Notes: a model not told the origin generated them from the letters alone. 64,000 bases of DNA from Guptibacillus spartinae (GCF_028610625.1 NZ_JAQQWU010000001.1:1-64000); one strand, 5' to 3'. Counted from the stretch's first letter, positions 51,465 to 60,565 are shown. Program-made: numbers and translations.

Positions 51465-52094
51465 TTAAAAGAAATGAATGAGAAATGAGAGGGTATCAAG
51501 CTCTCTGGCTAAATCAATTTGCTGAAGATGGACGTTAGCCGGAAGTTTAAGATAGGCAGAAGAAAAGTTCATAATGCCAAGAATACCGGTTTCGGATAGT
51601 TTTTCAGAAATCATCTGCGCCGAAGCAGCAGGAATCGCCAGGATTGCTACGGTTACACTAGCGGTTAAGCGATCATTCATTTCATCAATATGATAGACTG
51701 GAACACCGGCAATCGTTTTACCAACTAATTTTGGATTGTTATCAAAAACCATTTTTATTTTTGGAGACGATTTTCTTAAATGATTGTAGTGGAGAAGCGC
51801 AGTCCCCAGGCGACCAGCGCCAATCAAAGCCGCTTCTGGCTCAGTATTCTCGTTTACGATCAGGTGAAGATGATTCACAAGTTTTTTGACTTCATATCCT
51901 GCCCCTTTACGTCCTGGGGCTTTTATCTTAGAGAAATCTCTTCTCACAAGATCGGATTTATAATTAAGCGCGTTTCCTATCTCTACGGAGGAAATCGATT
52001 TTTGACCAGATTTCTTCACGCTTTTTAAATAAGAAAGGTAGAGTGGAAGCCGCTTGATGGTTGCATTTGGAAGCTTGTTCTCTTCCTTTTTCAT
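51465..52094 (-). CDS. rex: Rex-family redox-sensing repressor (divergent paralogue)
   Basis: A 209-residue repressor. The N-terminal winged helix starts NATIKRLPLYLSYLKSVKKS and has LVRRDFSKIKAPGRKGAGYE, where standard Rex reads IRRDFSYFG. The NAD(H)-binding Rossmann part has LIGAGRLGTALL (about 90-101) and the acidic residue VFDNNP. The C-terminal swapped helix ends LSFLIHFF. Rex senses the NADH/NAD ratio and represses fermentation and anaerobic genes. The changes near the recognition helix suggest a paralogue with altered specificity. Confidence 0.85.
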   Translation of the reverse strand: MKKEENKLPNATIKRLPLYLSYLKSVKKSGQKSISSVEIGNALNYKSDLVRRDFSKIKAPGRKGAGYEVKKLVNHLHLIVNENTEPEAALIGAGRLGTALLHYNHLRKSSPKIKMVFDNNPKLVGKTIAGVPVYHIDEMNDRLTASVTVAILAIPAASAQMISEKLSETGILGIMNFSSAYLKLPANVHLQQIDLARELDTLSFLIHFF

Positions 52095-52243
52095 ACTATT
52101 ACCTCCGTCGAACTAATCCGCTTACTTCTCTATTATAATCTTAATCTAGCAAAGTGCAATTTGGAAAATAATCCAAAAGAACTAGTGAGGGCTTATTTTC
52201 ACCTCTTATCCCGACGCTGAGGCATTTATACATGACTAACAGA

Positions 52244-52272
52244 AAAAGAACCGGTCATGTGGCCGGTTCTTT
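52244..52272 (-). terminator. Terminator of the 1-Cys peroxiredoxin gene
   Basis: AAAGAACCGG and CCGGTTCTTT pair across a short loop; T residues follow on the minus strand. Confidence 0.85.
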
Positions 52273-52279
52273 CAAGCAG

Positions 52280-52942
52280 TTATTGATTGAGTTCTTGTTT
52301 ACATAAATACCAGTCAATACATTCAAGACCGTCTTCGTTCTCGCGTTTTTTCATATCCTCTTGTGTTTTAGGAGGAGAAACGAGTACTTTGTCTCCAGGC
52401 TCCCAATTCGCAGGTGTTGGCGCACCATGTTCATCCGTTGTTTTCAGTGCCTTTACTAGCCGCATAATTTCCTTCATATTACGTCCTGTCGTAAGAGGAT
52501 AGTAGATAACAGCTCGCACAACCTGTTTATCATCCACAACGAAAACAGCACGGCTCGTTTCTGTTTGACTTTCTTCTGGCATAATCATCCCATAGCGTGT
52601 AGCCACTTTTCGATCTAGATCAGCGATAACTGGAAATTCAATTTCGGTATCAAAATTTTTCTCGATATTACGAACCCATGCGAGATGGGAAGAAACGCTA
52701 TCAACACTTAGACCGATTAGCTCTACATCGAGCTTTCGTAATTCAGGATAGATTTCTTGAAATGCGACAAATTCTGTTGTGCATACCGGCGTGAAGTCAG
52801 CTGGATGGGAAAACAACACAAACCATTTTCCTTTATAATCATTTAGGGAAAGCTGACCGTGTGTAGTGTTTGCCGTAAAGTCAGGGGCAAGTGAACCAAT
52901 TCGTGGTAGCTGATAAGCTGTTTCAGTTTGTTGCTCTGACAT
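52280..52942 (-). CDS. Prx6-type peroxiredoxin
   Basis: A 220-residue peroxiredoxin of the 1-Cys (Prx6) group. The active site is HPADFTPVCTTEF with peroxidatic Cys54. The C-terminal extension of Prx6 proteins is present (TPANWEPGDKVLVSPPKTQE). Two further cysteines (ECIDWYLC) near the C-terminus could serve as resolving residues. It reduces hydrogen peroxide and alkyl hydroperoxides. GGAGGATG lies upstream of the ATG. Compare the selenocysteine version at 34989. Confidence 0.92.
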   Translation of the reverse strand: MSEQQTETAYQLPRIGSLAPDFTANTTHGQLSLNDYKGKWFVLFSHPADFTPVCTTEFVAFQEIYPELRKLDVELIGLSVDSVSSHLAWVRNIEKNFDTEIEFPVIADLDRKVATRYGMIMPEESQTETSRAVFVVDDKQVVRAVIYYPLTTGRNMKEIMRLVKALKTTDEHGAPTPANWEPGDKVLVSPPKTQEDMKKRENEDGLECIDWYLCKQELNQ

Positions 52943-53110
52943 AATGAAACATCCTCCTTCTTTTTTTATCTATGATCGTTTTTCCCTCCTATTTTCTAAC
53001 TAAACTGTCTTTTTTGTGACGAATTTTTTAAAAATTCCTTTTTCAATCGAATGAAAATGATAGAATGAAGCGAAGGAAAAGAATACCAAATTGAAGAGAG
53101 GAGAAGGTAA

Positions 53111-53974
53111 ATGAAAATTGAGTTTCTTGGTACCGGTGGCGCGATGGCCATTCCCCGCCCACTTTGTCAATGTGCTGTTTGCATTGAAGCGAGAAAGAAA
53201 GGCGTTCCATACAGTCGATCAGGTCCGAGTGTTTTTGTTCATGGGCCAAATGTGCTCATTGATACGCCTGAAGATAGCTATATGCAACTAAACCGATCGC
53301 AAATTTCTACGATTGACGGTGTATTTTATTCCCACTGGCATCCGGATCATGTGATGGGAAGGCGTGTGCTAGAATCAGTGAATGCGGATTGGTGCAACTA
53401 TCCTCCAAAAGGGACAACGACGGACGTTTATTTGCCTGAGCAAGTGGCAATTGATTTTCAATCCAGATTAGGTACAGGGGAGCATCTCGCTTTCTTTGAA
53501 AGTCAAGATTACATAGCGCTACATAAGCTGAAAGATGGTCAAAAAGTCACCATTAATGATGTGACGATTACACCTTTTCGTTTATCAGAGGACTATGTCT
53601 ATGCTTTTTTATTTGAAGGGGACGGTAAGCGTGTTTTGATTGCTCCGGATGAACTTTATGGTTGGGAGCCACCAGAGCTTGGTGATTTAGATCTTGCGAT
53701 ATTGCCGACTGGCATTTGCGAATTTCACCCTTTAACAGGAGAGAGACAGATTAGTCCCGATCACCCTGTTTTGAAAGAAGAAGCGACATTCCGTCAAACA
53801 CTGGCGATCATTGAGAAACTCCAGGTGAAAGAAGTGTATTTAACACATCTTGAAGAACCTGATCAATTGAGCTATGACGATCTAAAAATAGTGGAAGACA
53901 CGTTTCAGTATGATAAAAAGATTTCGTTTGCGTTCGATACGTTAACGATTAATCTAGAGAAAGACCTTGTTTAA
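53111..53974 (+). CDS. MBL-fold metallohydrolase (PhnP-like)
   Basis: A 287-residue metallo-beta-lactamase fold enzyme. The N-terminal IEFLGTGGAMAIPRPLCQCA and CVIC-like cysteine pair are typical of the PhnP group. The metal site is SHWHPDHVMGR (about 77). It hydrolyses phosphodiester-type substrates in the known relatives (cyclic phosphates or tRNA-like). GAGAGGAGAA lies before the ATG. A single gene. Confidence 0.82.
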   Translation: MKIEFLGTGGAMAIPRPLCQCAVCIEARKKGVPYSRSGPSVFVHGPNVLIDTPEDSYMQLNRSQISTIDGVFYSHWHPDHVMGRRVLESVNADWCNYPPKGTTTDVYLPEQVAIDFQSRLGTGEHLAFFESQDYIALHKLKDGQKVTINDVTITPFRLSEDYVYAFLFEGDGKRVLIAPDELYGWEPPELGDLDLAILPTGICEFHPLTGERQISPDHPVLKEEATFRQTLAIIEKLQVKEVYLTHLEEPDQLSYDDLKIVEDTFQYDKKISFAFDTLTINLEKDLV

Positions 53975-54025
53975 AAAAAGGGACTTTAGGGAAACATTTT
54001 TTTAGAATAGAAACGAGGTGAGCGA

Positions 54026-54280
54026 GTGGAACTTTCATTTGGATTAATTCTTAATATTGTTATTGCCATTTATTTATTTGTAGATGCGAAGAAACGTGAT
54101 AAAAGCTCTTTTTTCTGGGCGATTCTCGGCTTGATTTTCGGTCCGATCGTTCTTGGTATCTATTTTATTCAAACTGGTAGAAAAGGCATCGGTTGGTTGA
54201 TCATTGTCCTTGCATTAATCTGGTTTATCCTTGCCATTGTGCTAGGTATTTTGGCGGGGATCCTTGGTCTCTTATTTTAA
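54026..54280 (+). CDS. Small membrane protein, 84 residues
   Basis: A protein with three hydrophobic segments (1-21, 28-46, 52-84). The pattern VDAKKRDKSSFFWAILGLIF and GPIVLGIYFIQTGRK is common in small Firmicutes membrane proteins whose gene product is unknown. The GTG start follows GAGGTGAGC. It is followed by a strong terminator. Confidence 0.72.
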   Translation: MELSFGLILNIVIAIYLFVDAKKRDKSSFFWAILGLIFGPIVLGIYFIQTGRKGIGWLIIVLALIWFILAIVLGILAGILGLLF

Positions 54281-54284
54281 GGTG

Positions 54285-54314
54285 AAACCTGAAGCGCACG
54301 CGCTTCAGGTTTTC
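54285..54314 (+). terminator. Terminator of the small membrane protein gene
   Basis: AAACCTGAAGCG pairs with CGCTTCAGGTTT around a three-base loop. Confidence 0.85.
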
Positions 54315-54455
54315 CTTTGTGTTTAGGAAGGCTTAGAATGTGGAAGAGTGGGAGAGACATCAATACATGATATGAGCGCTTAAGTTGAATGCGTCAAACA
54401 GCATTAAGCGTTGCTGCTACTATTCATAGATAAGTAATGTCTCAAGGGGGAAGCG

Positions 54456-54665
54456 ATGGATGATGAAGCAAAAGTGATAGAGTGGATCACTTCCGAAATC
54501 GAAGTAGAATCATGCACCATGCAAGATTATCCGGTCTACCAATCGGGTAAACGAATCATCGACCGAAGCGGAGATTATCTAATTGTCTACTTTCATCCGT
54601 TGCTTGAGAAAGTTGTTTATACGTTTAAAGGTGTAGAGGATATCTATTTTATAGCCCGCGGTTAA
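54456..54665 (+). CDS. Small acidic protein of unknown function, 69 residues
   Basis: A soluble alpha/beta protein (IEWITSEIEVESCTMQDYPV; GDYLIVYFHPLLEKVVYTFK). AAGGGGGAAGC precedes the ATG. I recognise no family. It lies alone between two terminators. Confidence 0.6.
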   Translation: MDDEAKVIEWITSEIEVESCTMQDYPVYQSGKRIIDRSGDYLIVYFHPLLEKVVYTFKGVEDIYFIARG

Positions 54666-54702
54666 ACACTGTAGAATAAGGTGATCTAGATCGTTATAAG
54701 AA

Positions 54703-54732
54703 AGAGGAGCGCAACTGAAGTTGCGCTCCTCT
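54703..54732. terminator. Terminator of thiM
   Basis: AGAGGAGCGCAACT pairs perfectly with AGTTGCGCTCCTCT across two bases, followed on the minus strand by TTTCTTAT. Confidence 0.88.
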
Positions 54733-54736
54733 ACAT

Positions 54737-55537
54737 TTATGAGACTAGGTGAATGGTTTCCTCTATGTCCTTTGAGGTTATAAGAGAAAGTTGATTTAAA
54801 AGGGCAATTTGAAAATCTCCCGGACGATTTTCAATATGATCTGCCGCTTTTTCACTTGCGACCCCATAAAAAGCAAGCGCACCATATGCAGCAAGCATTG
54901 GGTCTTCTTCAACTGCTGCAAAAGCGCCGAGAAGAGAGGAGAGGAGACAGCCAGTGCCAGTTACTTTCGTTAAGATTGGGTGGCCATTGCCAAGCTTAAG
55001 GGTTGCATCTCCATTAGAAATCACATCGATTGCACCGGTAACGATCACCGTACAGCCGAACATCTTAGCTGCTTTTTTTGCAAGAAATTCGGTGTTTCCT
55101 TCTCCTTCCGTGGCATCTACCCCTTTAATTGTCCACTGTTTTCCTGCAATATTTGCAATTTCTGCGGCGTTTCCTCGTAGATACTGCACGTCCACTTCTT
55201 TAAGAAGTCGCCGAGCTGTTGATGTGCGATAAGGAGTAGCACCAGCTCCAACAGGATCGAGAATCACGGGGATGTGCATTTCATTTGCCGCTTTTCCAGC
55301 AATAATCATTGCATCTACCAGATCCTTCGTTAAGGTACCGATATTTAAAACAAGTGCGCCAGAAATTTTCACCATATCAGCCACTTCTTCTTTTGCATAA
55401 GCCATGACTGGACTTGCTCCGGCAGCTAGTAAGCCGTTCGCTGTAAAGTTCGTCACGACAGTATTTGTTATATTATGAATGAGAGGGGATTCCTCTCTTA
55501 CCTTTGTAATGAGAGCAGCAGCCTGAGATTTTTCCAC
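54737..55537 (-). CDS. thiM: Hydroxyethylthiazole kinase
   Basis: A 266-residue ribokinase-like enzyme that phosphorylates the thiazole moiety for thiamine salvage. Signs: SPLIHNITNTVVTNFTANGL (N-terminal loop), PVILDPVGAGATPYRT and VTGTGCLLSSLLGA (anion hole and catalytic Cys). The GTG at 55537 is preferred: AAAGGA is eight bases upstream, while the ATG at 55546 lies inside the binding site. No THI-box riboswitch is seen upstream. It is transcribed alone. Confidence 0.93.
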   Translation of the reverse strand: MEKSQAAALITKVREESPLIHNITNTVVTNFTANGLLAAGASPVMAYAKEEVADMVKISGALVLNIGTLTKDLVDAMIIAGKAANEMHIPVILDPVGAGATPYRTSTARRLLKEVDVQYLRGNAAEIANIAGKQWTIKGVDATEGEGNTEFLAKKAAKMFGCTVIVTGAIDVISNGDATLKLGNGHPILTKVTGTGCLLSSLLGAFAAVEEDPMLAAYGALAFYGVASEKAADHIENRPGDFQIALLNQLSLITSKDIEETIHLVS

Positions 55538-55648
55538 GATCAACATCCTTTCCTACTTGTCATTTCTTTCACTAAGGCCTTTCCCTTATTTTTTCATTGT
55601 ATCAATAAGGTGCGAGTGTGGAAATAAAAAATGAGAGGGTGCTCCTGT

Positions 55649-55891
55649 TTACGGTTTCGAATACCGATTCCAAAAACGTAAGATCCAAGAAAAAGGAAAG
55701 GGTAATCGGTAGCCCGCTTTTTCAAGTTGTTTTAAAAGGTTAATAAACGCACCACCTACCCGGCGATTTTGCTTTAATTTTTCCTCGTTTTCTTTTACTG
55801 TAATGCGATAGCCGTTTTGAAGACCTTCTATTTTGACCTCTTTTCCACCTAGCTTTTCAGTTGTCTCCTTCATTACTTTAGAATGATCCAT
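55649..55891 (-). CDS. Small basic protein behind the UbiB-type gene
   Basis: An 80-residue protein with a helical N-terminus (SKVMKETTEKLGG), a beta hairpin (VKIEGLQNGYRITVKENEEK) and a basic, aromatic C-terminal segment (LPFPFSWILRFWNRYSK). The ATG shares its A with the TAA stop of the upstream ubiB-type gene, so it is translationally coupled to it. I do not recognise the family. Confidence 0.68.
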   Translation of the reverse strand: MDHSKVMKETTEKLGGKEVKIEGLQNGYRITVKENEEKLKQNRRVGGAFINLLKQLEKAGYRLPFPFSWILRFWNRYSKP

Positions 55892-57528
55892 TATGATTTC
55901 TCCTTTTTGTTCCATAGTCGTTTTTCCATAGCAACGATGAAAAAAATGATAATAAAAGAAATGCCTCCAGTTATGCTAGTAGGGAGGATGAGGGAGTGCA
56001 TGTCAAGAGCTAGACTTATAAAGAACCCAATGAAACTGAAGCAAAAGAGGATAAACGCATAATGTTTATTCCAGAGCATGCTTTTTGATTGAACTTCACG
56101 TTGTTTTAAGCTTTCCTTCCATTGTCGATGGTCTTGAAATTCATCTGATAGTCGATCAAGCGGATTCTCGATGGATGAGATTCTAGCATAAAGCTGCTTA
56201 AGAAGCTTTTTCGGGTCATAGCGATGGTCAGCCTCTTCTTCGCGATTGATCCATTCTTGAACGATCGGCTTGCCTTCTTCGATTAAATCAATTTCAGGAT
56301 CTAACGTATAAAGAATACCGACAATAGTGGAAATGGCTCGTCCGAGAAATGCGAATTCACTCGGTAATTGGATGGGTTGCTTATTGACGAGTGTTTGAAC
56401 TTCTTTTAATACTTGCTCTGCCGTATCTTCATCCATCATCGTTAGATCCTGTTCAATAAATAAGGTAACGAGCGTTTGAATGGCTTTCTCGATCTGTCTT
56501 TTATCTGAATTAGGAAGAAGGAAGCGCAATTCGTCAAGCGCCTCAGTAACTTCAGTATACTGACTAAGCACAATTCCTGTGATGAGCTTTCGAATGGACA
56601 GAGCATCTTTTGCTTCAATGTGTCCAACCATCCCAAAATCGATGAAAACAATTGTGCCGTCTTCTTGTATAAGAAGATTACCAGAGTGAGGATCAGCGTG
56701 AAACTGACCTTCTTGAAGAAGCTGTTCAAGATACCCTTTTAACAGCTTACGGGCCAGTTCTTTCCGATCAAGTTTCTTCTCATCAATATAAGAAAGGTTT
56801 GTGATGCGTGCGCCTTCCATCCATTCCATGACGAGTACTTTTTTCGTTGACCATTCTGGCACGTAATTTGGTACCCGATAGCCTGGATGATCACTGTAGC
56901 GCTCCTTAAAGTGAAGCCCATTGTTCAATTCTTTCTTAAAATCAAGTTCATCTTCAATCACATGACGAACTTCATCATATAACCTGCTTAAATCAAGCTG
57001 CTTACCGTATGACGTAAATGTATCCATGAGCCAGAATACGATGCGAAGAGCTTGGAAATCAGCTCGAATAATCTTGCGAATGTTTGGTCGACGTATTTTA
57101 ATTGCCACATCTTCTCCAGATGTTAATGTTGCTCGGTAAACTTGCCCAATAGAGGCCGAGGCGACTGGACGATCCGATAGTTGATCAATGACATCCTTAT
57201 AATCAGCTGACCATTCTTTTTCAAGAATATGTTTGGCTTTTTCCCAGGGGAAAGAAGGAACGCGATCCACAAGATCTTCAATTTCTTCCAGAAAAACTTT
57301 TGGAAGAATGTCAGCTCTCGTTGCAAGAAATTGACCAAGTTTTACGAGTAATCCCTCAAGACGAATCGCTTTTTCCTTGTATTCTCTCGCTTGTTTTTTT
57401 AATAACTTCTGCCAGCGTTCCTGGTCCCAGGAATGTTTGCTTTTTCTACGGAACCGTTCTAGTTGAAGAAAGAACTTAACGGACATCCAAACGATGACAC
57501 TAATCCGATACAGCGATTGATATTTCAT
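55891..57528 (-). CDS. UbiB/ABC1/AarF-family atypical kinase
   Basis: A 545-residue protein. The KxGQ motif is LVKLGQFLATRADILPK (about 63-79); the A-rich loop is RPVASASIGQVYRATL; the catalytic HADPHSGN loop and VFIDFGMVG (DFG-like) follow. Two transmembrane helices lie at the C-terminus (about 490-535). UbiB proteins act in quinone lipid metabolism by an ATPase activity. In a Bacillus it would serve menaquinone or lipid transport. AGGAG-type sites upstream are weak (GGAGTCG). Confidence 0.92.
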   Translation of the reverse strand: MKYQSLYRISVIVWMSVKFFLQLERFRRKSKHSWDQERWQKLLKKQAREYKEKAIRLEGLLVKLGQFLATRADILPKVFLEEIEDLVDRVPSFPWEKAKHILEKEWSADYKDVIDQLSDRPVASASIGQVYRATLTSGEDVAIKIRRPNIRKIIRADFQALRIVFWLMDTFTSYGKQLDLSRLYDEVRHVIEDELDFKKELNNGLHFKERYSDHPGYRVPNYVPEWSTKKVLVMEWMEGARITNLSYIDEKKLDRKELARKLLKGYLEQLLQEGQFHADPHSGNLLIQEDGTIVFIDFGMVGHIEAKDALSIRKLITGIVLSQYTEVTEALDELRFLLPNSDKRQIEKAIQTLVTLFIEQDLTMMDEDTAEQVLKEVQTLVNKQPIQLPSEFAFLGRAISTIVGILYTLDPEIDLIEEGKPIVQEWINREEEADHRYDPKKLLKQLYARISSIENPLDRLSDEFQDHRQWKESLKQREVQSKSMLWNKHYAFILFCFSFIGFFISLALDMHSLILPTSITGGISFIIIFFIVAMEKRLWNKKEKS

Positions 57529-57620
57529 AGACGACTCCTACTCCTGAATAAGTTGTTTAGTGTTTAACATAGCCTATTTCCACCTTTTAGAAACAATTTT
57601 CATGATTGAAGTGCACATCA

Positions 57621-57652
57621 AACACCCCTATCGCAACTAACGATAGGGGTGT
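57621..57652. terminator. Terminator after fdhF
   Basis: ACACCCCTATCG pairs with CGATAGGGGTGT around seven bases. Confidence 0.85.
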
Positions 57653-57668
57653 TGTTTGAATGCGCCAA

Positions 57669-60029
57669 TCAGACTGGTGCATTCACTTCCAGATCTTCGA
57701 TTACTTTCTCCTGGTATTGCACATCTTTTCTAGCGTTAAAGCGATCCGCTTTTTCAACGGTTACCGTAATGTTGTAATCGGGGATGCCGGCGTATTTTTC
57801 ATACCGACCTCTTGGTAAGAGGAAGTTTCCTTCAGGAAAATGCACCTCAAGATTTCCACTTGCGATATCCACAAACTTCGCTCTTCCTTGAAAAACACCA
57901 AATCCATTGTAAACGACGATTCCTTCCCCTTCCGTGATGCTTAGTCTGCTTGCATCATCGGCATTGATCAGTACATCGTATCGCTCTGCTTTGTTGAAAG
58001 GATCGGTTTCTTTATAAACCATTGAGTTAAATTGCTTTCCGCGTCTTGAGGTGACAATAAACTGACCATCTTTTTTCCCAAGATCCGGAATCTCAACAGG
58101 AACAAGATTTCCTTTTCCATCTGGAGTTGGGCAGATACCGCCTTCACATAACCAGGCGCCACCCCATTGAAAGACGTCACCTTTCTCCGATAAATGTTGA
58201 ACACCGTCATAATCACGATTGGCAATCGCTATTTCATTACGAATATCCTGTCCCGTTTTGAAGTCAATAAAGTGGGCTTTCTCTGGCTTAACGCGCTTAG
58301 CAAGGTCAAGATAGATTTTCCATTCTGAACGCGCTTCTTCCACTTGATTTTGATTTCCTTCTATTTCGGGCGAAAAGTAAACCATTCGCTCGGTTGAAGT
58401 AGAGGTGCCACCACCTTCTTGTTCATATCTAGTTCGAGCGGGTAGCACAATGACTGCTTCTTTCGCATCGACCAGAGTAGAGGTGTTCAGAATAATATCC
58501 TGATGAACGCGTACCTCTAACTCCGACAGGGCTTTTTCGATAAAATCAGGATCAGGCATCGTTTCGAGGAAGTTTCCACCTGATAAGTAATAAAGCTTAA
58601 TCTTTCGCTCGTGATCTTCTGGAAGGACGATGTTTTCTAAGGTCACACCAACGATATCCCCTTGCCATTTTGGTAGCTCAAATCCCCATACTTGTTCCAT
58701 GCGTCGAATGCTGTTGGCGTCAAACCCGCCCCCAGGTAATACAAACGGATCGGCGCCCATTTCTCCTGAACCTTGCACAGACGAGTGGCCGCGGAAAGGC
58801 ATGAGGCCACTATTTTTCTTTCCAAGAAAACCTCGGAGTAGAGCGAGATTAGCGACTTGGGAAATGTTATCTGTCGCAAAGGAATGCATGGTTAAACCAA
58901 GCGCCCATGCAAAAACAGCACTTTTGCTTTTAGCTAAAAGAAGAGAGAGTTCAATGATGCGCTCTTCTGCTATGCCAGAAAAGCGAACGATCTCCTCCCA
59001 TGATTGAAGTTGAACGCTTGATTTTAACTCTTCATACCCATTCACATGCTCTTGAACAAATGCGTGGTTAATGGCTGAGCTATGTTCCTCTTCTTCCATA
59101 TCGAACCAATGTTTCATTATGCCGTGCATAAAGGCAATATCTCCACCAACGTTTACTTGGTAAAAGTCGTCCGCTAATTTCGTTCCAAATAAAGCCGATT
59201 CGCCGTTAGAAGGAATCCAATATTTATCCATGGCAGGCTCTTTATAAGGATTGACCATAATGATTTTCGTGCCTCTTTTTTTCGCTTCAAGCATGTATTT
59301 TGTGGAGACAGGGGAACTATTCGATGCGACACTTCCCCAGAACATTAATACGTCCGTTCCAAACCAGTCTTGATAGTTCACTGTAGACGCACCGACACCG
59401 ATTGAACGTTTTAAAGCGGTTTTACTCGGTGAATGACAAATACGTGACGCATTATCAATATGATTTGTGCCAAGGAATCGAGCGACTTTTGCTGCAACGT
59501 AATAGGATTCATTTGTAATACCTCGTGATGTTAAATAAAAAGCGTACTGCTTCGGATCAAGCTTTTTCATCTTATTGGCGATCAGGTCCAGTGCATCGTC
59601 CCAAGTTAGACGAGAAAACCGATTCTCGCCTTTACGACGAATTAACGGATAAGGGATGCGCCCTAATTTCCTGAGCTCGGTACTGCTGTATTGACGAAGT
59701 TCGTTCATATCAGAATGTAAAATACCTTCATTAATCGCAGGCATTGTGTTCAGTCTTAGTACATTGAGCCTTGTTGTACAGACGTGAGGTCCTTTTAATG
59801 TTTGATCGTATAATCCTGAAACCCCTAGTGCACATCCATCGCAAACGCCCTGTGTTAAAATTCGCGTCGCATATCCAATATTGTCTCGGTTTTCCCAGGC
59901 GATTTTGGCAGTATCACGGAAATGCTGAGGTTTTACTTTTCCTAAGCCAAAAGGGATGGGGCTTACCCAATGCTTTGGCTGCGGTTTTTTAGTTGCTTTA
60001 ATTGGTCCTTGATGCTTTGTTTCACCCAT
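57669..60029 (-). CDS. FdhF/YdeP-type molybdoenzyme (formate dehydrogenase-like alpha subunit)
   Basis: A 786-residue molybdopterin oxidoreductase. The N-terminal cluster region has GVCDGCALGVSGLYD (Cys63, Cys66) and PHVCTTRLN. The active-site cysteine appears in NASRICHSPSKTAL (about residue 198), in the place where E. coli FdhF has selenocysteine. The C-terminal molydop-binding domain ends with GNFLLPRGRYEKYAGIPDYN. It likely oxidises formate or a related substrate. The ATG at 60029 follows GAGGAG by eight bases. The gene is last in the operon with OFA and DUF2294 genes and lies behind its own attenuator-like leader. Confidence 0.9.
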   Translation of the reverse strand: MGETKHQGPIKATKKPQPKHWVSPIPFGLGKVKPQHFRDTAKIAWENRDNIGYATRILTQGVCDGCALGVSGLYDQTLKGPHVCTTRLNVLRLNTMPAINEGILHSDMNELRQYSSTELRKLGRIPYPLIRRKGENRFSRLTWDDALDLIANKMKKLDPKQYAFYLTSRGITNESYYVAAKVARFLGTNHIDNASRICHSPSKTALKRSIGVGASTVNYQDWFGTDVLMFWGSVASNSSPVSTKYMLEAKKRGTKIIMVNPYKEPAMDKYWIPSNGESALFGTKLADDFYQVNVGGDIAFMHGIMKHWFDMEEEEHSSAINHAFVQEHVNGYEELKSSVQLQSWEEIVRFSGIAEERIIELSLLLAKSKSAVFAWALGLTMHSFATDNISQVANLALLRGFLGKKNSGLMPFRGHSSVQGSGEMGADPFVLPGGGFDANSIRRMEQVWGFELPKWQGDIVGVTLENIVLPEDHERKIKLYYLSGGNFLETMPDPDFIEKALSELEVRVHQDIILNTSTLVDAKEAVIVLPARTRYEQEGGGTSTSTERMVYFSPEIEGNQNQVEEARSEWKIYLDLAKRVKPEKAHFIDFKTGQDIRNEIAIANRDYDGVQHLSEKGDVFQWGGAWLCEGGICPTPDGKGNLVPVEIPDLGKKDGQFIVTSRRGKQFNSMVYKETDPFNKAERYDVLINADDASRLSITEGEGIVVYNGFGVFQGRAKFVDIASGNLEVHFPEGNFLLPRGRYEKYAGIPDYNITVTVEKADRFNARKDVQYQEKVIEDLEVNAPV

Positions 60030-60065
60030 GTGATTCACTCCTCTAAATGATGTCTAACATAATAA

Positions 60066-60135
60066 AAACCACCGTTTCCCCGTCGTGTGAAACGGAAAAA
60101 CGGTGGTTGAGTCTTTAGCAGGGTCGCTACCAAGT
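60066..60135 (-). promoter_or_regulatory. Internal attenuator before fdhF
   Basis: On the minus strand the hairpin TAGC-GACCCT-GCTA (60129-60116) is followed by a terminator (AACCACCGTTT pairing with AAACGGTGGTT, then TTTTTATT). This repeats the organisation of the OFA leader and would reduce read-through into fdhF unless relieved. Confidence 0.72.
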
Positions 60136-60156
60136 GCCTAACCATTTTGGTTTTTA

Positions 60157-60519
60157 TTAAGTAATTTTCATTTTTTCTTCGATGTTTTGATCAAATACAA
60201 AGATCGACATTCCGAAATCGCGGTCAATATCGATATCGACAAAGAGGTCAAGAAATTTACTCCCTAGAAACTCTTCCATCTGAACGGGAGGATTGTTTCG
60301 ATACATTTCTTTTACCATTTCCGTTCTTGCAGCACGCAGCATTTGCTTCCCATCATCTGCGCTAGCAATAAATTTTTCAACGGGTGAAAGATTACCTTCC
60401 ATCTCACAAATTGCCCAGTTTTTGCAAAACGTTGTTGTGATTTTACTAGGTCCTTTGCCCATATGTTTCTTGCGAAAAGAGCGTACAAGGTTGCTGAATT
60501 CTGCTTCATACTTAGTCAT
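60157..60519 (-). CDS. DUF2294 protein of the formate dehydrogenase locus
   Basis: A 120-residue soluble protein. The start YEAEFSNLVRSFRKKHMGKG, followed by PSKITTTFCKNWAICEMEGN and later DFGMSIFVFDQNIEEK, are typical of DUF2294. The family often sits beside formate dehydrogenase and nitrate-type genes; its role is unproven. It lies between the OFA gene and fdhF in the same direction. Because the flanking RNA motif has no known factor, a role in reading that RNA is possible but is only inference. Confidence 0.82.
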   Translation of the reverse strand: MTKYEAEFSNLVRSFRKKHMGKGPSKITTTFCKNWAICEMEGNLSPVEKFIASADDGKQMLRAARTEMVKEMYRNNPPVQMEEFLGSKFLDLFVDIDIDRDFGMSIFVFDQNIEEKMKIT

Positions 60520-60565
60520 ACTGTCCTACTTTCTTATCGAGATGGTCATTACCTTACAACTGAAT

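Noticed and set aside
52943-53110. Rex operator before the 1-Cys peroxiredoxin gene
   Set aside because: Only a single half-site (TTGTGA) is seen; the second half is degenerate.
55538-55640. Thiamine-pyrophosphate riboswitch before thiM
   Set aside because: No CTGAGA-type THI core and no matching hairpins in the short upstream region.
57669-60029. Selenocysteine in the formate dehydrogenase-like enzyme
   Set aside because: The active-site position is an ordinary cysteine codon (RICHSPS), and no in-frame TGA is present.
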